Below, in pieces: positions 51,656 to 61,044 of a stretch of DNA of 64,000 nt. Made by a program: the position numbers and the translations under genes. The notes under the pieces were generated by a model. It worked only from the letters and a program-made list of their open reading frames with translations, was not told where the DNA came from and did not search any database. The stretch comes from Tepidiphilus margaritifer DSM 15129 (GTDB taxonomy: Bacteria; Pseudomonadota; Gammaproteobacteria; Burkholderiales; Rhodocyclaceae). Location: NCBI RefSeq assembly GCF_000425565.1, contig NZ_AUDR01000013.1, positions 186,001 through 250,000 on the forward strand. The letters are read 5' to 3'. Position 1 is the stretch's first letter. Each line of letters starts with the position of its first letter.

Positions 51656-52545
51656 TCGTCCGTTTCGGCGAGCAAGGCCGCCTCGTGCGCGGCGATCATG
51701 GCGGCGCGCGAGGCGGGGGTCTCCAGAGTGAGGGGGCCGAGCTTGCCCTCGCGAAAATCCTGCAGGAGGATATTGGCCGCCTTTTCCCGGTCGAGTTCGC
51801 CGCCCTTGCGTCGGCAGCCGCGTCGCTCGCCGATGGCTGCGATGATCTCGTCGCCGTTCATTCCCGTGGGGTCGAAACGATAGCGTGCGGTGAGCCGATC
51901 GGCGTAGCCTTGGGCGATCAGGGTCTCGGCGAGAAAGGCCGCGACTTCCTCTTCGGCCACGGCGTTACGCCCAATGGCGTGGCAGGCGGCGAGCAGGTAA
52001 CCGTCGGCATCGAATTCGATCTTGGGCCACATCAGGCCGGGGGTGTCGGTAATGCTGCGCAAGCCCGGCAGATCGTAGCGTTGCACGCTTTTCGTCACCG
52101 CCGGCTCGTCCCCGACCTTGGCGGCCTTGCGGCCGATGAGGGCGTTGAGCAGCGTGGATTTGCCGACGTTGGGAATGCCGGCGATCATCAAGCGCAGCGG
52201 TTTGGTCGGTTCGCTGCGGTGCGGCGCGAGCCGCTCGCAGGCGGGCAGGATACGGCGCACGTCGGCCGGGTTCTTGGCGCAGACGGCGAGCGCACGCACG
52301 CCCTCCTCGCGCTCGAAGGCGGCGATCCATTCGGCGGTACGGACCGGATCGGCGAGGTCGGCCTTGTTGAGCAGCTTCAGGCAGGGACGCTGCCGGCTGC
52401 GGCGCAGCGCCTCGAGCACGGGGTTGCGGCTCGCTGCGGGAATGCGCGCGTCGAGCACCTCGATGAGCACGTCGACGTCGGCAAGCGTCTCTTCGAGCTT
52501 GCGCCGCGCCGCGTGCATGTGGCCGGGAAACCATTGGATGGGCAT
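51637..52545 (-). CDS. ylqF: Circularly permuted ribosome-biogenesis GTPase YlqF/RbgA family
   Basis: 302 residues with GTPase motifs in permuted order: G4 NKAD first, then G1 GIPNVGKST and G3 DTPG. It begins with the conserved IQWFPGHMHAARRKL. Family members act in 50S assembly (Bacillus) or in mitochondrial ribosomes; the role in proteobacteria is less certain. The C-terminal RNA-binding helical domain is present. Confidence 0.92.
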   Translation of the reverse strand: MPIQWFPGHMHAARRKLEETLADVDVLIEVLDARIPAASRNPVLEALRRSRQRPCLKLLNKADLADPVRTAEWIAAFEREEGVRALAVCAKNPADVRRILPACERLAPHRSEPTKPLRLMIAGIPNVGKSTLLNALIGRKAAKVGDEPAVTKSVQRYDLPGLRSITDTPGLMWPKIEFDADGYLLAACHAIGRNAVAEEEVAAFLAETLIAQGYADRLTARYRFDPTGMNGDEIIAAIGERRGCRRKGGELDREKAANILLQDFREGKLGPLTLETPASRAAMIAAHEAALLAETDDQPTRR

Positions 52546-52573
52546 GGGGCGATCATACTACAGCATGAGGGCG

Positions 52574-52622
52574 TTGACGAATGAAAGCTTTGGCACTAGC
52601 ATGCATTTTATTCAAACGTTTG
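52574..52622 (+). promoter_or_regulatory. Promoter and palindrome of the chalcone-isomerase-like gene
   Basis: -35 TTGACG (52574-52579), 17-bp spacer, -10 TAGCAT (52597-52602). The perfect palindrome CAAACGTTTG (52613-52622) falls just after the predicted transcription start and before TTGGAG, a position suitable for a repressor. Confidence 0.5.
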
Positions 52623-52634
52623 TTGGAGTATTAT

Positions 52635-53216
52635 ATGAAAGCCTTGTGCCGTTGGATGCTCGTCTTGTGCGGTTTGTCGTGCCTCGGGTCATTGGCGTGG
52701 GGCGGGGAGGCAAAGAGCGAATTCGCGCCAACCCTCGAACGTGAAGGACGGGTGCTCGTGCGCAACGGCTCGGGGGTACGCACGAAGCTCGTCTTTGACG
52801 TCTATGCCATGGCTTTGTATCTGCCGCAACGGGCGGAAACGGCTGAGGCAGTATTGTCGTCTCCGCCGCCGCGCGTGATTGCGATCCGTTTGCTGCGACA
52901 CCTGGACGGACGCACCTTTGCCGAAGCGCTGTGGGAGGGGCTCGAGAAGAATCATGCGCCGGATGTGCTTGCCACGTTTCGTGCCCCCTTGGCTAGACTC
53001 AGGGCGGCGATGGAGGCGTCGGGTGAGATGAAAGCAGGGACCGCCGTGGAAATCACCGAGAACCTTCATGGAGAAACTTCCATTCTCGTCGATGGACAGG
53101 CGTTGATGGAGCCGGTGCGTGAGCCGGGTTTCTTCCCGGTGCTGCTGGCGATCTGGCTGGGACCCTCTCCGGTGCAGGAATCGCTGAAGACGGCTTTGTT
53201 GGGCCGAAAAGAGTGA
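52635..53216 (+). CDS. Secreted chalcone isomerase-like protein
   Basis: 193 residues; the ATG at 52635 has TTGGAG at good spacing and gives a clean signal peptide ending SLAWG. An in-frame upstream start at 52581 repeats the codons for MKAL and lacks a ribosome-binding site. The mature part matches bacterial chalcone-isomerase-like proteins: NGSGVRTKLVFDVYAMALYLP, RLLRHLDGRTFAEALWEGL and VREPGFFPVLLAIWLG. Bacterial members are periplasmic and of unknown function; catalytic activity is not implied. Confidence 0.87.
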   Translation: MKALCRWMLVLCGLSCLGSLAWGGEAKSEFAPTLEREGRVLVRNGSGVRTKLVFDVYAMALYLPQRAETAEAVLSSPPPRVIAIRLLRHLDGRTFAEALWEGLEKNHAPDVLATFRAPLARLRAAMEASGEMKAGTAVEITENLHGETSILVDGQALMEPVREPGFFPVLLAIWLGPSPVQESLKTALLGRKE

Positions 53217-53613
53217 AATCGGTTATAACCTACTGCGCGGCTACATGGCGGCGTTGCGCGGTGCTCGGATGCTCGCCTATCCATTCGATATGTCTCGTAT
53301 CCTGTGCTCCGGGCGCCTTGCCCTACAGCCGCTCTCGACGGTTCTTCGAGGTGCCCTACGATTTTTCGCGTACCATTTTTTCAGCCGCCCGTTGCCGGCG
53401 ACAGGAATCGTTCCACCGTCGTTAGCGGCAAGAGAACGGAACCCTCACGCTTGGCGAGGGCAACCAGCAGACGGTCGCCGGTGATGGGTCTGCCAATGGC
53501 ACACCGGACACAAAAACCCATCGGCGTAGGGGAACGAGGGGCGCTTCGGTCGAGAACCGAAGGCCATCGTATCGGTCTTATAATGCCTTTTTCAGCGGAT
53601 GCAGAGGCGCGCG
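53217..53613. other. Intergenic region of about 400 bp without a confident gene
   Basis: No open frame here has a ribosome-binding site or a recognisable domain. A minus-strand 45-codon frame (about 53521-53381) starts MGFCVRCAIGRPITGD and keeps normal GC-rich codon use; it may be the remnant of a longer gene. A hairpin CTTCGGT / ACCGAAG lies at 53544-53562 and a perfect plus-strand TATAAT at 53579-53584 without a good -35, suited to the Nudix gene that follows. Confidence 0.6.
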
Positions 53614-54075
53614 ATGGGCGAAGTGTGGCGGCCGCACGTGACGGTGGCGGCGGTGATCGAGCGCGAGGGGCGCTTTTTGTTCGTCGAGGAGGAAACGGAG
53701 TTCGGCGTGCGCTTGAACCAGCCGGCGGGACATCTGGAGCCGGGGGAGTCGCTCGTCGAGGCGGTGGCGCGTGAAACACTGGAAGAGACTCGACTGCGGT
53801 TCGTGCCCAACGCCGTGGTGGGGGTGTATCAATGGACTCGGCCCGACGGGGCGCTCACTTACCTGCGCTTTGCCTTTTCCGGCAAGGTGACGGGCGAGGA
53901 GTCCGAGCGCGCGCTGGACGAGGGGATTTTGCGCACGTTGTGGCTGTCGCCGGAAGAAGTGGAGGCAGCGGGGCGCGAAGGGCGTCTGCGCAGCCCCATG
54001 GTGCTTTCTTGTGTGCGTGACTGGCGCGAGGGGCGGCGCTACAGCCTGGATTTGATCCGCCATTTGGCGGGCTGA
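53614..54075 (+). CDS. nudJ: Nudix hydrolase, NudJ-like
   Basis: 153 residues. The Nudix box is GHLEPGESLVEAVARETLEET, here read as GHLEPGES ... RETLEETRL: the catalytic RE..EE core is intact but the usual Gly after EE-x is Arg. The ATG at 53614 has AGAGG 6 bp upstream; an ATG five codons earlier overlaps that site. The position just before mnmA matches the nudJ-mnmA order of E. coli, where NudJ hydrolyses thiamine-pyrophosphate and nucleotide phosphates. Confidence 0.86.
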   Translation: MGEVWRPHVTVAAVIEREGRFLFVEEETEFGVRLNQPAGHLEPGESLVEAVARETLEETRLRFVPNAVVGVYQWTRPDGALTYLRFAFSGKVTGEESERALDEGILRTLWLSPEEVEAAGREGRLRSPMVLSCVRDWREGRRYSLDLIRHLAG

Positions 54076-54081
54076 GGAGCC

Positions 54082-55257
54082 ATGATGGTCGAACTCGATT
54101 GGGATGCGATCGGCGTCGAGCCGGGCGAGGGGCGCCACGTGGTGGTGGGGCTCTCGGGCGGGGTGGATTCGTCGGTGGCGGCCTGGATTCTGCAGGAGCG
54201 CGGCTGGCGTGTGACGGGCGTGTTCATGAAGAACTGGGAAGACGATGACGACGAGGAGTATTGCTCGACGCGCCAGGATCTGATCGACGTGGTGAGCGTG
54301 TGCGATCTGCTGGGCATCGAGCTGGAAGTCGTCAATTTCGCCAAGGAATACAAGGAGCGGGTCTTCTCGGAGTTCCTCGCCGAATACGCGGCGGGGCGCA
54401 CGCCCAATCCGGACGTGCTGTGCAACGCCGAAATCAAGTTCGCCTGTTTCCTCGATCATGCCATGGCGCTGGGGGCCGAGCGCATCGCCACGGGGCACTA
54501 CGCGCAGGTGCGGCGCTGGGAGGACGAGGAGGGGGCGACGTATCAGCTCCTCAAAGCGGAGGACGGCACGAAGGATCAGAGCTATTTCCTCTACCGGCTG
54601 GATCAGGCGCAGCTTTCGCGTTCGATGTTCCCGTTGGGGCGGCTCTACAAGCGTGAGGTGCGCAGAATCGCCCGGGCGCTGGAGCTGCCGGTGGCGGAGA
54701 AGAAGGATTCGACGGGGATCTGTTTCATCGGCGAGCGGCCGTTTCGTGAGTTCTTGCAGCGCTACCTGCCGGCGCGCCCCGGCGAGATCCGCGCGCTCGA
54801 CGATGGGCGCGTGCTGGGGACGCACCAGGGGGTGATGTATTACACGTTGGGGCAACGCAAGGGCTTGGGCATCGGCGGGGTGAAAGGGGGGGCGAATCCC
54901 GACGAACACGAGGCGTGGTACGTGGCGGCCAAGGACGTGGCGGCCAACGTGCTCTACGTGGTGCAGGGGCGCGAGCACCCGGCCCTGTGGCACGATCGGC
55001 TCACGGCGGTGTGCTGCCACTGGATCTCGGGCCGGGCGCCGCATACGCATTGGGTGTATACGGCCAAACCGCGCTACCGCTCGAGCGATGCTCCCTGCGA
55101 GATCGAGCGGGTGGAGGGGGATCGCGCCGAGATCATATTCGCGCAGCCGCAGTGGGCGCTCACGCCGGGCCAGAGCGTGGTGGTGTATGAGTCCCGCGTG
55201 TGTCTGGGCGGGGGGATCATCGAGACGGTGGTCACGCAACCAGGCGGTGCCGGGTGA
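54082..55257 (+). CDS. mnmA: tRNA 2-thiouridine(34) synthase
   Basis: ATP-dependent thiolase that modifies U34 of Lys, Glu and Gln tRNAs, 391 residues. PP-loop [13 protein letters not shown], catalytic Cys in [12 protein letters not shown] and the second active Cys in [10 protein letters not shown]. 6 bp after the Nudix gene. Two tandem ATGs at the start (54082 and 54085). The 3' end overlaps the convergent unknown gene by 26 bp. Confidence 0.96.
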   Translation: MMVELDWDAIGVEPGEGRHVVVGLSGGVDSSVAAWILQERGWRVTGVFMKNWEDDDDEEYCSTRQDLIDVVSVCDLLGIELEVVNFAKEYKERVFSEFLAEYAAGRTPNPDVLCNAEIKFACFLDHAMALGAERIATGHYAQVRRWEDEEGATYQLLKAEDGTKDQSYFLYRLDQAQLSRSMFPLGRLYKREVRRIARALELPVAEKKDSTGICFIGERPFREFLQRYLPARPGEIRALDDGRVLGTHQGVMYYTLGQRKGLGIGGVKGGANPDEHEAWYVAAKDVAANVLYVVQGREHPALWHDRLTAVCCHWISGRAPHTHWVYTAKPRYRSSDAPCEIERVEGDRAEIIFAQPQWALTPGQSVVVYESRVCLGGGIIETVVTQPGGAG

Positions 55258-56170
55258 TGGCGAGCGCCCCCGTGGCGAAGTGTTCGCAGCGGGCGATGTA
55301 GTTCTGTGTGCTCTTGGGCATGGGGGTGCGGGCGCGGGTGATGTGCCCGATGAGTTCCTTGCCGTCGAGGATGAGCCGCTCGCCGTCGGTGATGAGCAGC
55401 AGCTCTTCGCGCGAGGGCGGGGTGGCGAGCTTGGGTTTGTAGTTGGCGAGGTTTTCGCCGGCCACGACGAAGTCGGCCCAGACGTCGAAAATCTCCTTGT
55501 CGGTGCGCAGCGTCTCGGTCTTGATCTTGGCCGCACGCGCATAGGCTTCGACGTAGGGGTTGATCCCCTGGAAAAAGGGGTGATGTCCAATGGTGGTGCA
55601 CATCACCTGCGCGATATGGTCGATGTCGCGCATGGTCCAGGCGATCTTGAGATAGCGGCTCTCGTAGAAGTCCTCGATGGGGATGGAAAACGCGCGGAAA
55701 GGCTCGCCCCAGAGTTCGTCGATTCCCTCTTCACCGCTGCGGTGCAGCACGAGCCGTCCCAGGGAGAGGGCTTCTTGCAGGCAGCGTCCGCATTCGCGCA
55801 TGAGGGCGTTGTCGGGGGTGATCTTGACACCGAGTTCCTCGAGCTCCGTGAGCTTGGTGAAAATATCGGTGGCTCGGTTGAAGAGTGCCCCGGCGAGCAT
55901 CGCGCCTTTGACACGCTTTTTCTGCGGGTCGGTTTCGGACTCATAGGCGGCGCGGGCTTCGTCGAGTCGTTTGCCGGGAATGTTCAGCCCGTGTTCGACG
56001 TGGTTGAAGAGCCGCCGGGTGAGGGCCGCGATGAGGGTGCGTTTGGCTTGGACGGTGTCTTTGGGAATGGGATAGGTCTTGACCCAGTAGCCATCGTAAT
56101 AGACTCGCTCGACGCCGTCGATGACGCGCCGCGTACCGTTGGGCGGAGGAGTGGTGCTGTCGTGAGCCAT
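55232..56170 (-). CDS. Conserved protein of unknown function, 312 residues
   Basis: Not recognised. The ATG at 56170 is preceded by only a weak GGAAA but by a good promoter at 56199-56227. Soluble, mostly helical by composition, no signal peptide. Distinct stretches: [14 protein letters not shown] near the N-terminus, [18 protein letters not shown] and [20 protein letters not shown] in the middle, and a beta-rich end with [20 protein letters not shown]. The C-rich and H-rich motifs could bind metal but no family fits. Confidence 0.8.
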   Translation of the reverse strand: MAHDSTTPPPNGTRRVIDGVERVYYDGYWVKTYPIPKDTVQAKRTLIAALTRRLFNHVEHGLNIPGKRLDEARAAYESETDPQKKRVKGAMLAGALFNRATDIFTKLTELEELGVKITPDNALMRECGRCLQEALSLGRLVLHRSGEEGIDELWGEPFRAFSIPIEDFYESRYLKIAWTMRDIDHIAQVMCTTIGHHPFFQGINPYVEAYARAAKIKTETLRTDKEIFDVWADFVVAGENLANYKPKLATPPSREELLLITDGERLILDGKELIGHITRARTPMPKSTQNYIARCEHFATGALAITRHRLVA

Positions 56171-56198
56171 CGTTGCAAATTGTTTCCGGAAAAAGACA

Positions 56199-56227
56199 AG
56201 TGTAATGCGGCGATTGATGCGTCGCAA
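56199..56227 (-). promoter_or_regulatory. Promoter of the 312-residue unknown gene
   Basis: Minus-strand TTGCGA (56222-56227), exact 17-bp spacer, TACACT (56199-56204). The start of transcription would be about 22 bp before the ATG. The gene is thus probably transcribed apart from sixA, whose stop is 149 bp upstream. Confidence 0.5.
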
Positions 56228-56319
56228 TAGGGGATGAGGACGGAAGGGGCTTTCGCAGCGAGCAGGAGTAGGGCGCGGCGGGCAGGGAAGAGCCGGTCGG
56301 CAATCCCTTGGATGGTGCT

Positions 56320-56784
56320 TCAGTCGAGCAGTTCCGGATCGAGCACGACGCGTAGCACCGTCTCGGTGTGGCCGTGGCGCTGGCGGCGTTTGAACCACCA
56401 CAGGGCGCCGCGCCGGATGGACCACGTGCTTTGCTGCCCGGCGAGGACGAGGGCGGCGATGCCGCCGAGGGTGGGTTGATGGCCGACGATGAGCGTGGGG
56501 CGTTCGAGATCGGGCCAGCCGATGGCCGTGAGTACGGCCAGAGGGGGAATGCCGGGGGCCGCTTCGGGCAGGAGTTCATACTCCTTGGTCCAGGCTTCGA
56601 GCGTTTGCCGGGCGCGACGGGCGGGGCTGCAGCAGCGGCGCAGATTCTCGGGGGCGTGCCGCTCCAGCCAGCGGGCGATGCGTTTGGCCTGGTGGTGTCC
56701 GTGTTCGGTGAGGGCGCGGGCGAGGTCGTCGTGCCCGTCTTGGGCTTCGGCGTGGCGCCACAGCAGTAGGTCCATGTCGGTCAT
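56320..56784 (-). CDS. sixA: Phosphohistidine phosphatase SixA
   Basis: 154 residues of the histidine-phosphatase superfamily with the short SixA layout: LLLWRHAEAQ at the N-terminus (catalytic His in RHAEA), CSPARRARQT, and the second His in LIVGHQPTL. In E. coli SixA dephosphorylates the PTS-Ntr protein NPr. The ATG overlaps the stop of the CYTH-CHAD gene by 4 bp, so the two are translated together. Confidence 0.9.
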   Translation of the reverse strand: MTDMDLLLWRHAEAQDGHDDLARALTEHGHHQAKRIARWLERHAPENLRRCCSPARRARQTLEAWTKEYELLPEAAPGIPPLAVLTAIGWPDLERPTLIVGHQPTLGGIAALVLAGQQSTWSIRRGALWWFKRRQRHGHTETVLRVVLDPELLD

Positions 56785-58280
56785 CCGGTGAGGTCGTCTT
56801 CGAGCCAATCTTCGAGGTTGCCGAGGATCTCGGCGGTGTCGCGGGCGATGCGTTCGTGGTGCCAGGCGAGCAGCACGGCGGCGGCGAGCCGTTCGTCGGG
56901 ATGGCGTTTTTGTCGTTGCGCGAGCGTTTCTCGTGCCGTATGCCAGTCCTGGGCGCGACCGAGTACGTCGAGGGCCCGCTTGAGTCGGGCCAAGGCGCGG
57001 GCGGTGGTCTTGCCTCGCCACAGGGAGTGAAAGAATTCTAGCCCATAGCGCAGCTTTTTGAGAGCGATGCGCAGCCGATGTTGGGCTTGGGGGGAGGGCT
57101 CGGCGAGGTGGGCGGTAAGCCGCCGGCGGGCTTTCTTGCGTAGCGCCTCGAGCCGGTCGCGGGCGAAGTGACGCAGGTCGCTGGCGCGGATGAGGGCGTT
57201 GCCGGGCAGCGCATCGAGTGCGGCGAGGAAGTCGAGGAGTACCCGTCCGTGGCGGCCGGGATCGAGCCGGCCGCTGCGGCGGCGCAGTTTGTCGCGCTCG
57301 CCGGAGAGCCGCGCCGCGAGCTCGGCGAGTGTTTCGTGCTCGACGGGACAACGTTCGAGGGCGGGGGCGAGCAGCTCGTCGAGGAGCACGTCGAGGTCGC
57401 GCGCCTGACTGAGTTCGGCGGCGAGCTCGCCGAGTCGTTCGCGCCATTGGGCCGCGAATTCGGGGCCGGTGACCGGCGCGAAGATCTGCAGCAGCGCCCT
57501 TAGCCGGCGCAGCGCGACGCGGATCTGGTGCAGGTATTCGGGGTCATGGCGGTAGGGGATGAGCGCCAGGTTACCGCTCCAGTGGGCGAGCACTTCGTCG
57601 GCGAGCGTGCGCAGCGCCGCGAGGGGGTCGTCCTTGGGGTCGAGTTCGACTTCCCCGGCTTTGACGGGGGTGGCCCAGGTGCCGGCGGCGAGTTGGCGTG
57701 CGCGTTCGGCCTTGCTGCGATTCTCGGGCCACAGGGAAATGTCCTGCGCCAGCGCCCGGGCGAGCGTCAGGAGTTCGATGGCCGGGACGTCGTAGGATTC
57801 GAGTTCGAGCTCGTGGATCGGCAATTTGGCTGCGCCGGATTCCAGCCGGCCGAGGTCGAGCGCGATCTCGATGTGTCCCTCGCCGGTGGGGAGTTCCCAG
57901 AGTTCGCGGCGAAACCAGGTGCGGAAGCGCGGTTCGAGGCGCTCGCGCGCTTTTTCCAGTCGCTCGCGCACGGCGTCGTCTTCGACGAAGGTGAAATCGA
58001 ATGTGCCCTGCCAGGGAACTTCCCATTCATTGCGCGAGGAGAGTCCGCCGCGGCTGGGGGCGGCGGTTTTGACGGTGAGCAGGGTCCGCCCGGCCAGCCG
58101 GCGCAGACGCAGCGCGATGCCGTGGCGCGCGAGGGTCTCGTCTTCGGTGTCGTAATAGGTATTGTCAATGCGTACCGGGGGATGGTGGCGTGCCGCCGTG
58201 AGCAGGGGATGGGCGCGCAGTTTCGGCAGATCGCTGCGGTGGATGCCGAGTTTGAGTTCGGTTTCGACGGCCATGTCCAT
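56781..58280 (-). CDS. CYTH and CHAD domain protein, inorganic triphosphatase
   Basis: 499 residues. The CYTH tunnel domain (1-200) has the ExExK signature ETELKLG, with KTAA, RNEWEV and ELELE later. The CHAD domain (about 215-499) is helical and rich in Arg, His and Lys (YLHQIRVALRRLRALLQIF, HRLRIALKKLRYGLEFF), known to bind polyphosphate. Tandem ATGs at 58280 and 58274; GAGGA fits the second better. The gene lies 10 bp after glnE. Confidence 0.92.
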   Translation of the reverse strand: MDMAVETELKLGIHRSDLPKLRAHPLLTAARHHPPVRIDNTYYDTEDETLARHGIALRLRRLAGRTLLTVKTAAPSRGGLSSRNEWEVPWQGTFDFTFVEDDAVRERLEKARERLEPRFRTWFRRELWELPTGEGHIEIALDLGRLESGAAKLPIHELELESYDVPAIELLTLARALAQDISLWPENRSKAERARQLAAGTWATPVKAGEVELDPKDDPLAALRTLADEVLAHWSGNLALIPYRHDPEYLHQIRVALRRLRALLQIFAPVTGPEFAAQWRERLGELAAELSQARDLDVLLDELLAPALERCPVEHETLAELAARLSGERDKLRRRSGRLDPGRHGRVLLDFLAALDALPGNALIRASDLRHFARDRLEALRKKARRRLTAHLAEPSPQAQHRLRIALKKLRYGLEFFHSLWRGKTTARALARLKRALDVLGRAQDWHTARETLAQRQKRHPDERLAAAVLLAWHHERIARDTAEILGNLEDWLEDDLTG

Positions 58281-58290
58281 TCCTCGTGCA

Positions 58291-60966
58291 TCAGGTGAAA
58301 ATTCGTCGCCACAGGGCGATGATGGGCTCGCGCAGCGCCGCGGCTTCGTCTTCGGGGACGACGGCCGGAAGTTCGTCGAGGCGCTGGCGGTGCTGCAGCC
58401 GGCGCAGTTCGCGGTAGGCGTCGGCAACCTGCCGGGCGAGCGTGGCGTCGATGAGCCCCAAGTCTGCCGCACAGCGTAGCAGGGCGATGTTACCGGTATT
58501 CGCGGTGAGTTCGGGGTGTTCGTGGGCGTGCGCGAGCACGAGGTATTGCACCAGGAATTCGACGTCGACGAGTCCGCCCGGGTCGTGTTTGAGGTGGAAG
58601 AGCCCGGCGCGGGAGGGGTGGGCGTCGCGCATCTTTTGCCGCATGGCGAGCACTTCTTCCCTGAGTTTGGCAGGATCACGCGGCAGGCAGAGAATCTCAC
58701 GGCGGATGGCTTCGAAGCGTGCGCCGAGTTCGGGGTCGCCAGCGCAGAAGCGGGCTCGGGTGAGCGCTTGGTGTTCCCAGGTCCAGGCTTTCTCGCGCTG
58801 ATAGCGGTGGAATCCTTCGAGCGGGGTGACCGGCAGCCCGGCCTCGCCGTCGGGGCGCAGGCGCAGGTCGACTTCGTAGAGGATGCCGGCGGCTGTGCGG
58901 GTGGAGAGCCAGGTGTTGATGCGCTGGGCGTAGCGGGTGTAGGTTTCGAGTGCGTCGGGGTGGGGGTCGTCGAAAAGATACACGAGGTCGAGATCGGAGA
59001 TGTAGCCCAGTTCCTTGCTGCCGAGTTTGCCATAGGCGATCACGGCGAAGCGCGGGGTGTCGGTGTGGCGGCGGCGCAGCTTGCGCCAGACGTAGCGCAG
59101 GGTGAGCTCGAGGAGGGTGTCGGCGAGCGCCGAGAGGTGGTCCGAGAGGCGCTCCACCGTGAGCCGACCGGCGAGGTCGCGCATGAGCAGGCGAAAGGCT
59201 TGGGCGTGGTGGTGTTCGCGCATCAGGTCCATCTGGCGTTCGGCATCGGGTTCGATGGCATCGAGCAGGCGCTCGAGCTCGTGCGCGAAGGCGGACCAGT
59301 CGGGTTCTTCGTCGAGGTGACGCTCGTCGAGGATTTCGTCGAGCAGAATGGGGTGGCGCGAGAGGTAGGTGGCGGCTTGGCGCGCCGCGCCGACGAGTTC
59401 GGCCACGCGCCGCAGGGCCTGCGGGTATTCCTGCAGTAGCGAGAGGTAGGCGCTGCGCCGGCCGATGGCCTCGAAGAGTTCGAGGAGACGTTCGAGCACC
59501 TCGTCGCGTTTGGGGTGCGTGGCGGCGATGTCGATGGCGCGCGGCAGCAGGGCGTCGAGCCGGTTGCGGTCGGCGGTAGTGAGCGCACGGGTGCGCGGTG
59601 AAGTGCGGAAGGCGTCGATGCGTCGGGCGAGCTCCTGGGGGCGAGCGAAGCCGCGTTCTTGCAGACAGTGTTCGACTTCGTCGACGGCGGCGCTGAGTAC
59701 CGGTACGGCTACGGTGGTGCTTCGCGCTTCCTGTCCGAAGACGTGCGTGGATTCGGCGGCGACGCGTTCGCGGTGGCGCCGTAATTCGCGCTCGAAGCCG
59801 GGCCAGTCGGAGTATCCCATCGCCTGGGCGAGCAGTTGGCGCTGGGTGTCGTCGCGCGGCAGGCGGTGGGTCTGCGCGTCTTCCCAGTATTGCAGGCGGT
59901 GCTCGACGCGGCGCAGGAAGACGTAAGCCTCGTCGAGGGCCGCGGCGGTTTCCTGGGGCAGGATGTCGCGTTCGGCGAGCCGACGCAGGACCTGGCGCGT
60001 GGGGCGAATTTGGAGTTCGGGGTCGCGGCCGCCGCGGATGAGCTGGTGGACCTGGGCGATGAACTCGATCTCGCGGATGCCGCCGGGGCCGAGCTTGACG
60101 TCGTCGAGTCGATCCTGCCGCATCACTTCGTGGCGGATCTGGGCGTGCAGCGCCCGCATGGCCTCGATCGCGCCGTAGTCGAGGTATTTGCGAAAGACGA
60201 AAGGGCGCACGAGGGATTCGAGTTCCTGCCAGCGCTCGCCGCGCAGCACCCGCCCCTTGATCCAGGCATAGCGCTCCCATTCCCGCCCCTGGGTGAGGAG
60301 GTAGTTTTCGAGCATGTCGAAGGAACACACGAGTGGTCCGGAGTCGCCGTGCGGACGCAGGCGCATGTCGATGCGGAAGACGAATCCGTCGGCGGTGGGA
60401 GCGCCGAGGATGTGGATGAGGCGCCGGCCGAGCCGCTCGAAGAATTCGAAATTGCTGAGGATTTTCGGGCCGGCGGTGTCGCCGTCTTCGGGGTAGAGGA
60501 AGACGAGGTCGATGTCGGAGGAGACGTTGAGTTCGCGCCCGCCGAGCTTGCCCATGCCGACGATGAGTAGTTCCTGTTCCCAGCCGGAGGGGGAGAGCGG
60601 ACGGCCGTGCCGTTCGATGAGACGCTCGAAGGCGTGGTCGTGGGCGGCCTCCAGGGCGACTTCGGCCAGTGTGGTCATGGTGCCGGTGACTTCGTCGAGG
60701 TCGGCGCGGCCGGCGAGATCGCGCAGGGCGATGTGCGCTAGAACCCGTGCCCGCAACCGCCGCAGAGCGGATTCCAGCCGTTCGTCGGCGTCGATTGGCA
60801 GGGGGCCGGGTGGATCGGCAAGGAACGCCTGCATCGACTCGCGGTCGATGGGGGAATCGAGCGTGGCGGCGAGCCGTTCCGCGAGCCAGGGACGGGATTC
60901 GAGCTGGCGTGCGAGAAAAGGGCTGTAACGGAGGGTTTCGGCGTAAGGAGCAGGCAGGGGCGACAT
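58291..60966 (-). CDS. glnE: Glutamine synthetase adenylyltransferase/deadenylylase
   Basis: Bifunctional enzyme of 891 residues that adds or removes AMP from glutamine synthetase under PII control. Two nucleotidyltransferase domains: MGKLGGRELNVSSDIDLVFLY (removing AMP) and AYGKLGSKELGYISDLDLVYLF (adding AMP), each followed by a helical domain. The ATG at 60966 gives the family N-terminus; an upstream ATG at 61011 adds 15 unrelated residues. First gene of glnE-CYTH/CHAD-sixA. Confidence 0.94.
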   Translation of the reverse strand: MSPLPAPYAETLRYSPFLARQLESRPWLAERLAATLDSPIDRESMQAFLADPPGPLPIDADERLESALRRLRARVLAHIALRDLAGRADLDEVTGTMTTLAEVALEAAHDHAFERLIERHGRPLSPSGWEQELLIVGMGKLGGRELNVSSDIDLVFLYPEDGDTAGPKILSNFEFFERLGRRLIHILGAPTADGFVFRIDMRLRPHGDSGPLVCSFDMLENYLLTQGREWERYAWIKGRVLRGERWQELESLVRPFVFRKYLDYGAIEAMRALHAQIRHEVMRQDRLDDVKLGPGGIREIEFIAQVHQLIRGGRDPELQIRPTRQVLRRLAERDILPQETAAALDEAYVFLRRVEHRLQYWEDAQTHRLPRDDTQRQLLAQAMGYSDWPGFERELRRHRERVAAESTHVFGQEARSTTVAVPVLSAAVDEVEHCLQERGFARPQELARRIDAFRTSPRTRALTTADRNRLDALLPRAIDIAATHPKRDEVLERLLELFEAIGRRSAYLSLLQEYPQALRRVAELVGAARQAATYLSRHPILLDEILDERHLDEEPDWSAFAHELERLLDAIEPDAERQMDLMREHHHAQAFRLLMRDLAGRLTVERLSDHLSALADTLLELTLRYVWRKLRRRHTDTPRFAVIAYGKLGSKELGYISDLDLVYLFDDPHPDALETYTRYAQRINTWLSTRTAAGILYEVDLRLRPDGEAGLPVTPLEGFHRYQREKAWTWEHQALTRARFCAGDPELGARFEAIRREILCLPRDPAKLREEVLAMRQKMRDAHPSRAGLFHLKHDPGGLVDVEFLVQYLVLAHAHEHPELTANTGNIALLRCAADLGLIDATLARQVADAYRELRRLQHRQRLDELPAVVPEDEAAALREPIIALWRRIFT

Positions 60967-61044
60967 GGAAGGCTCGGAGCGGGCGTCCGTTACAATGCAG
61001 GGTGCGTCCATTGTAGTGCAATGTGATAGAGGAGGGTCGGAGGG

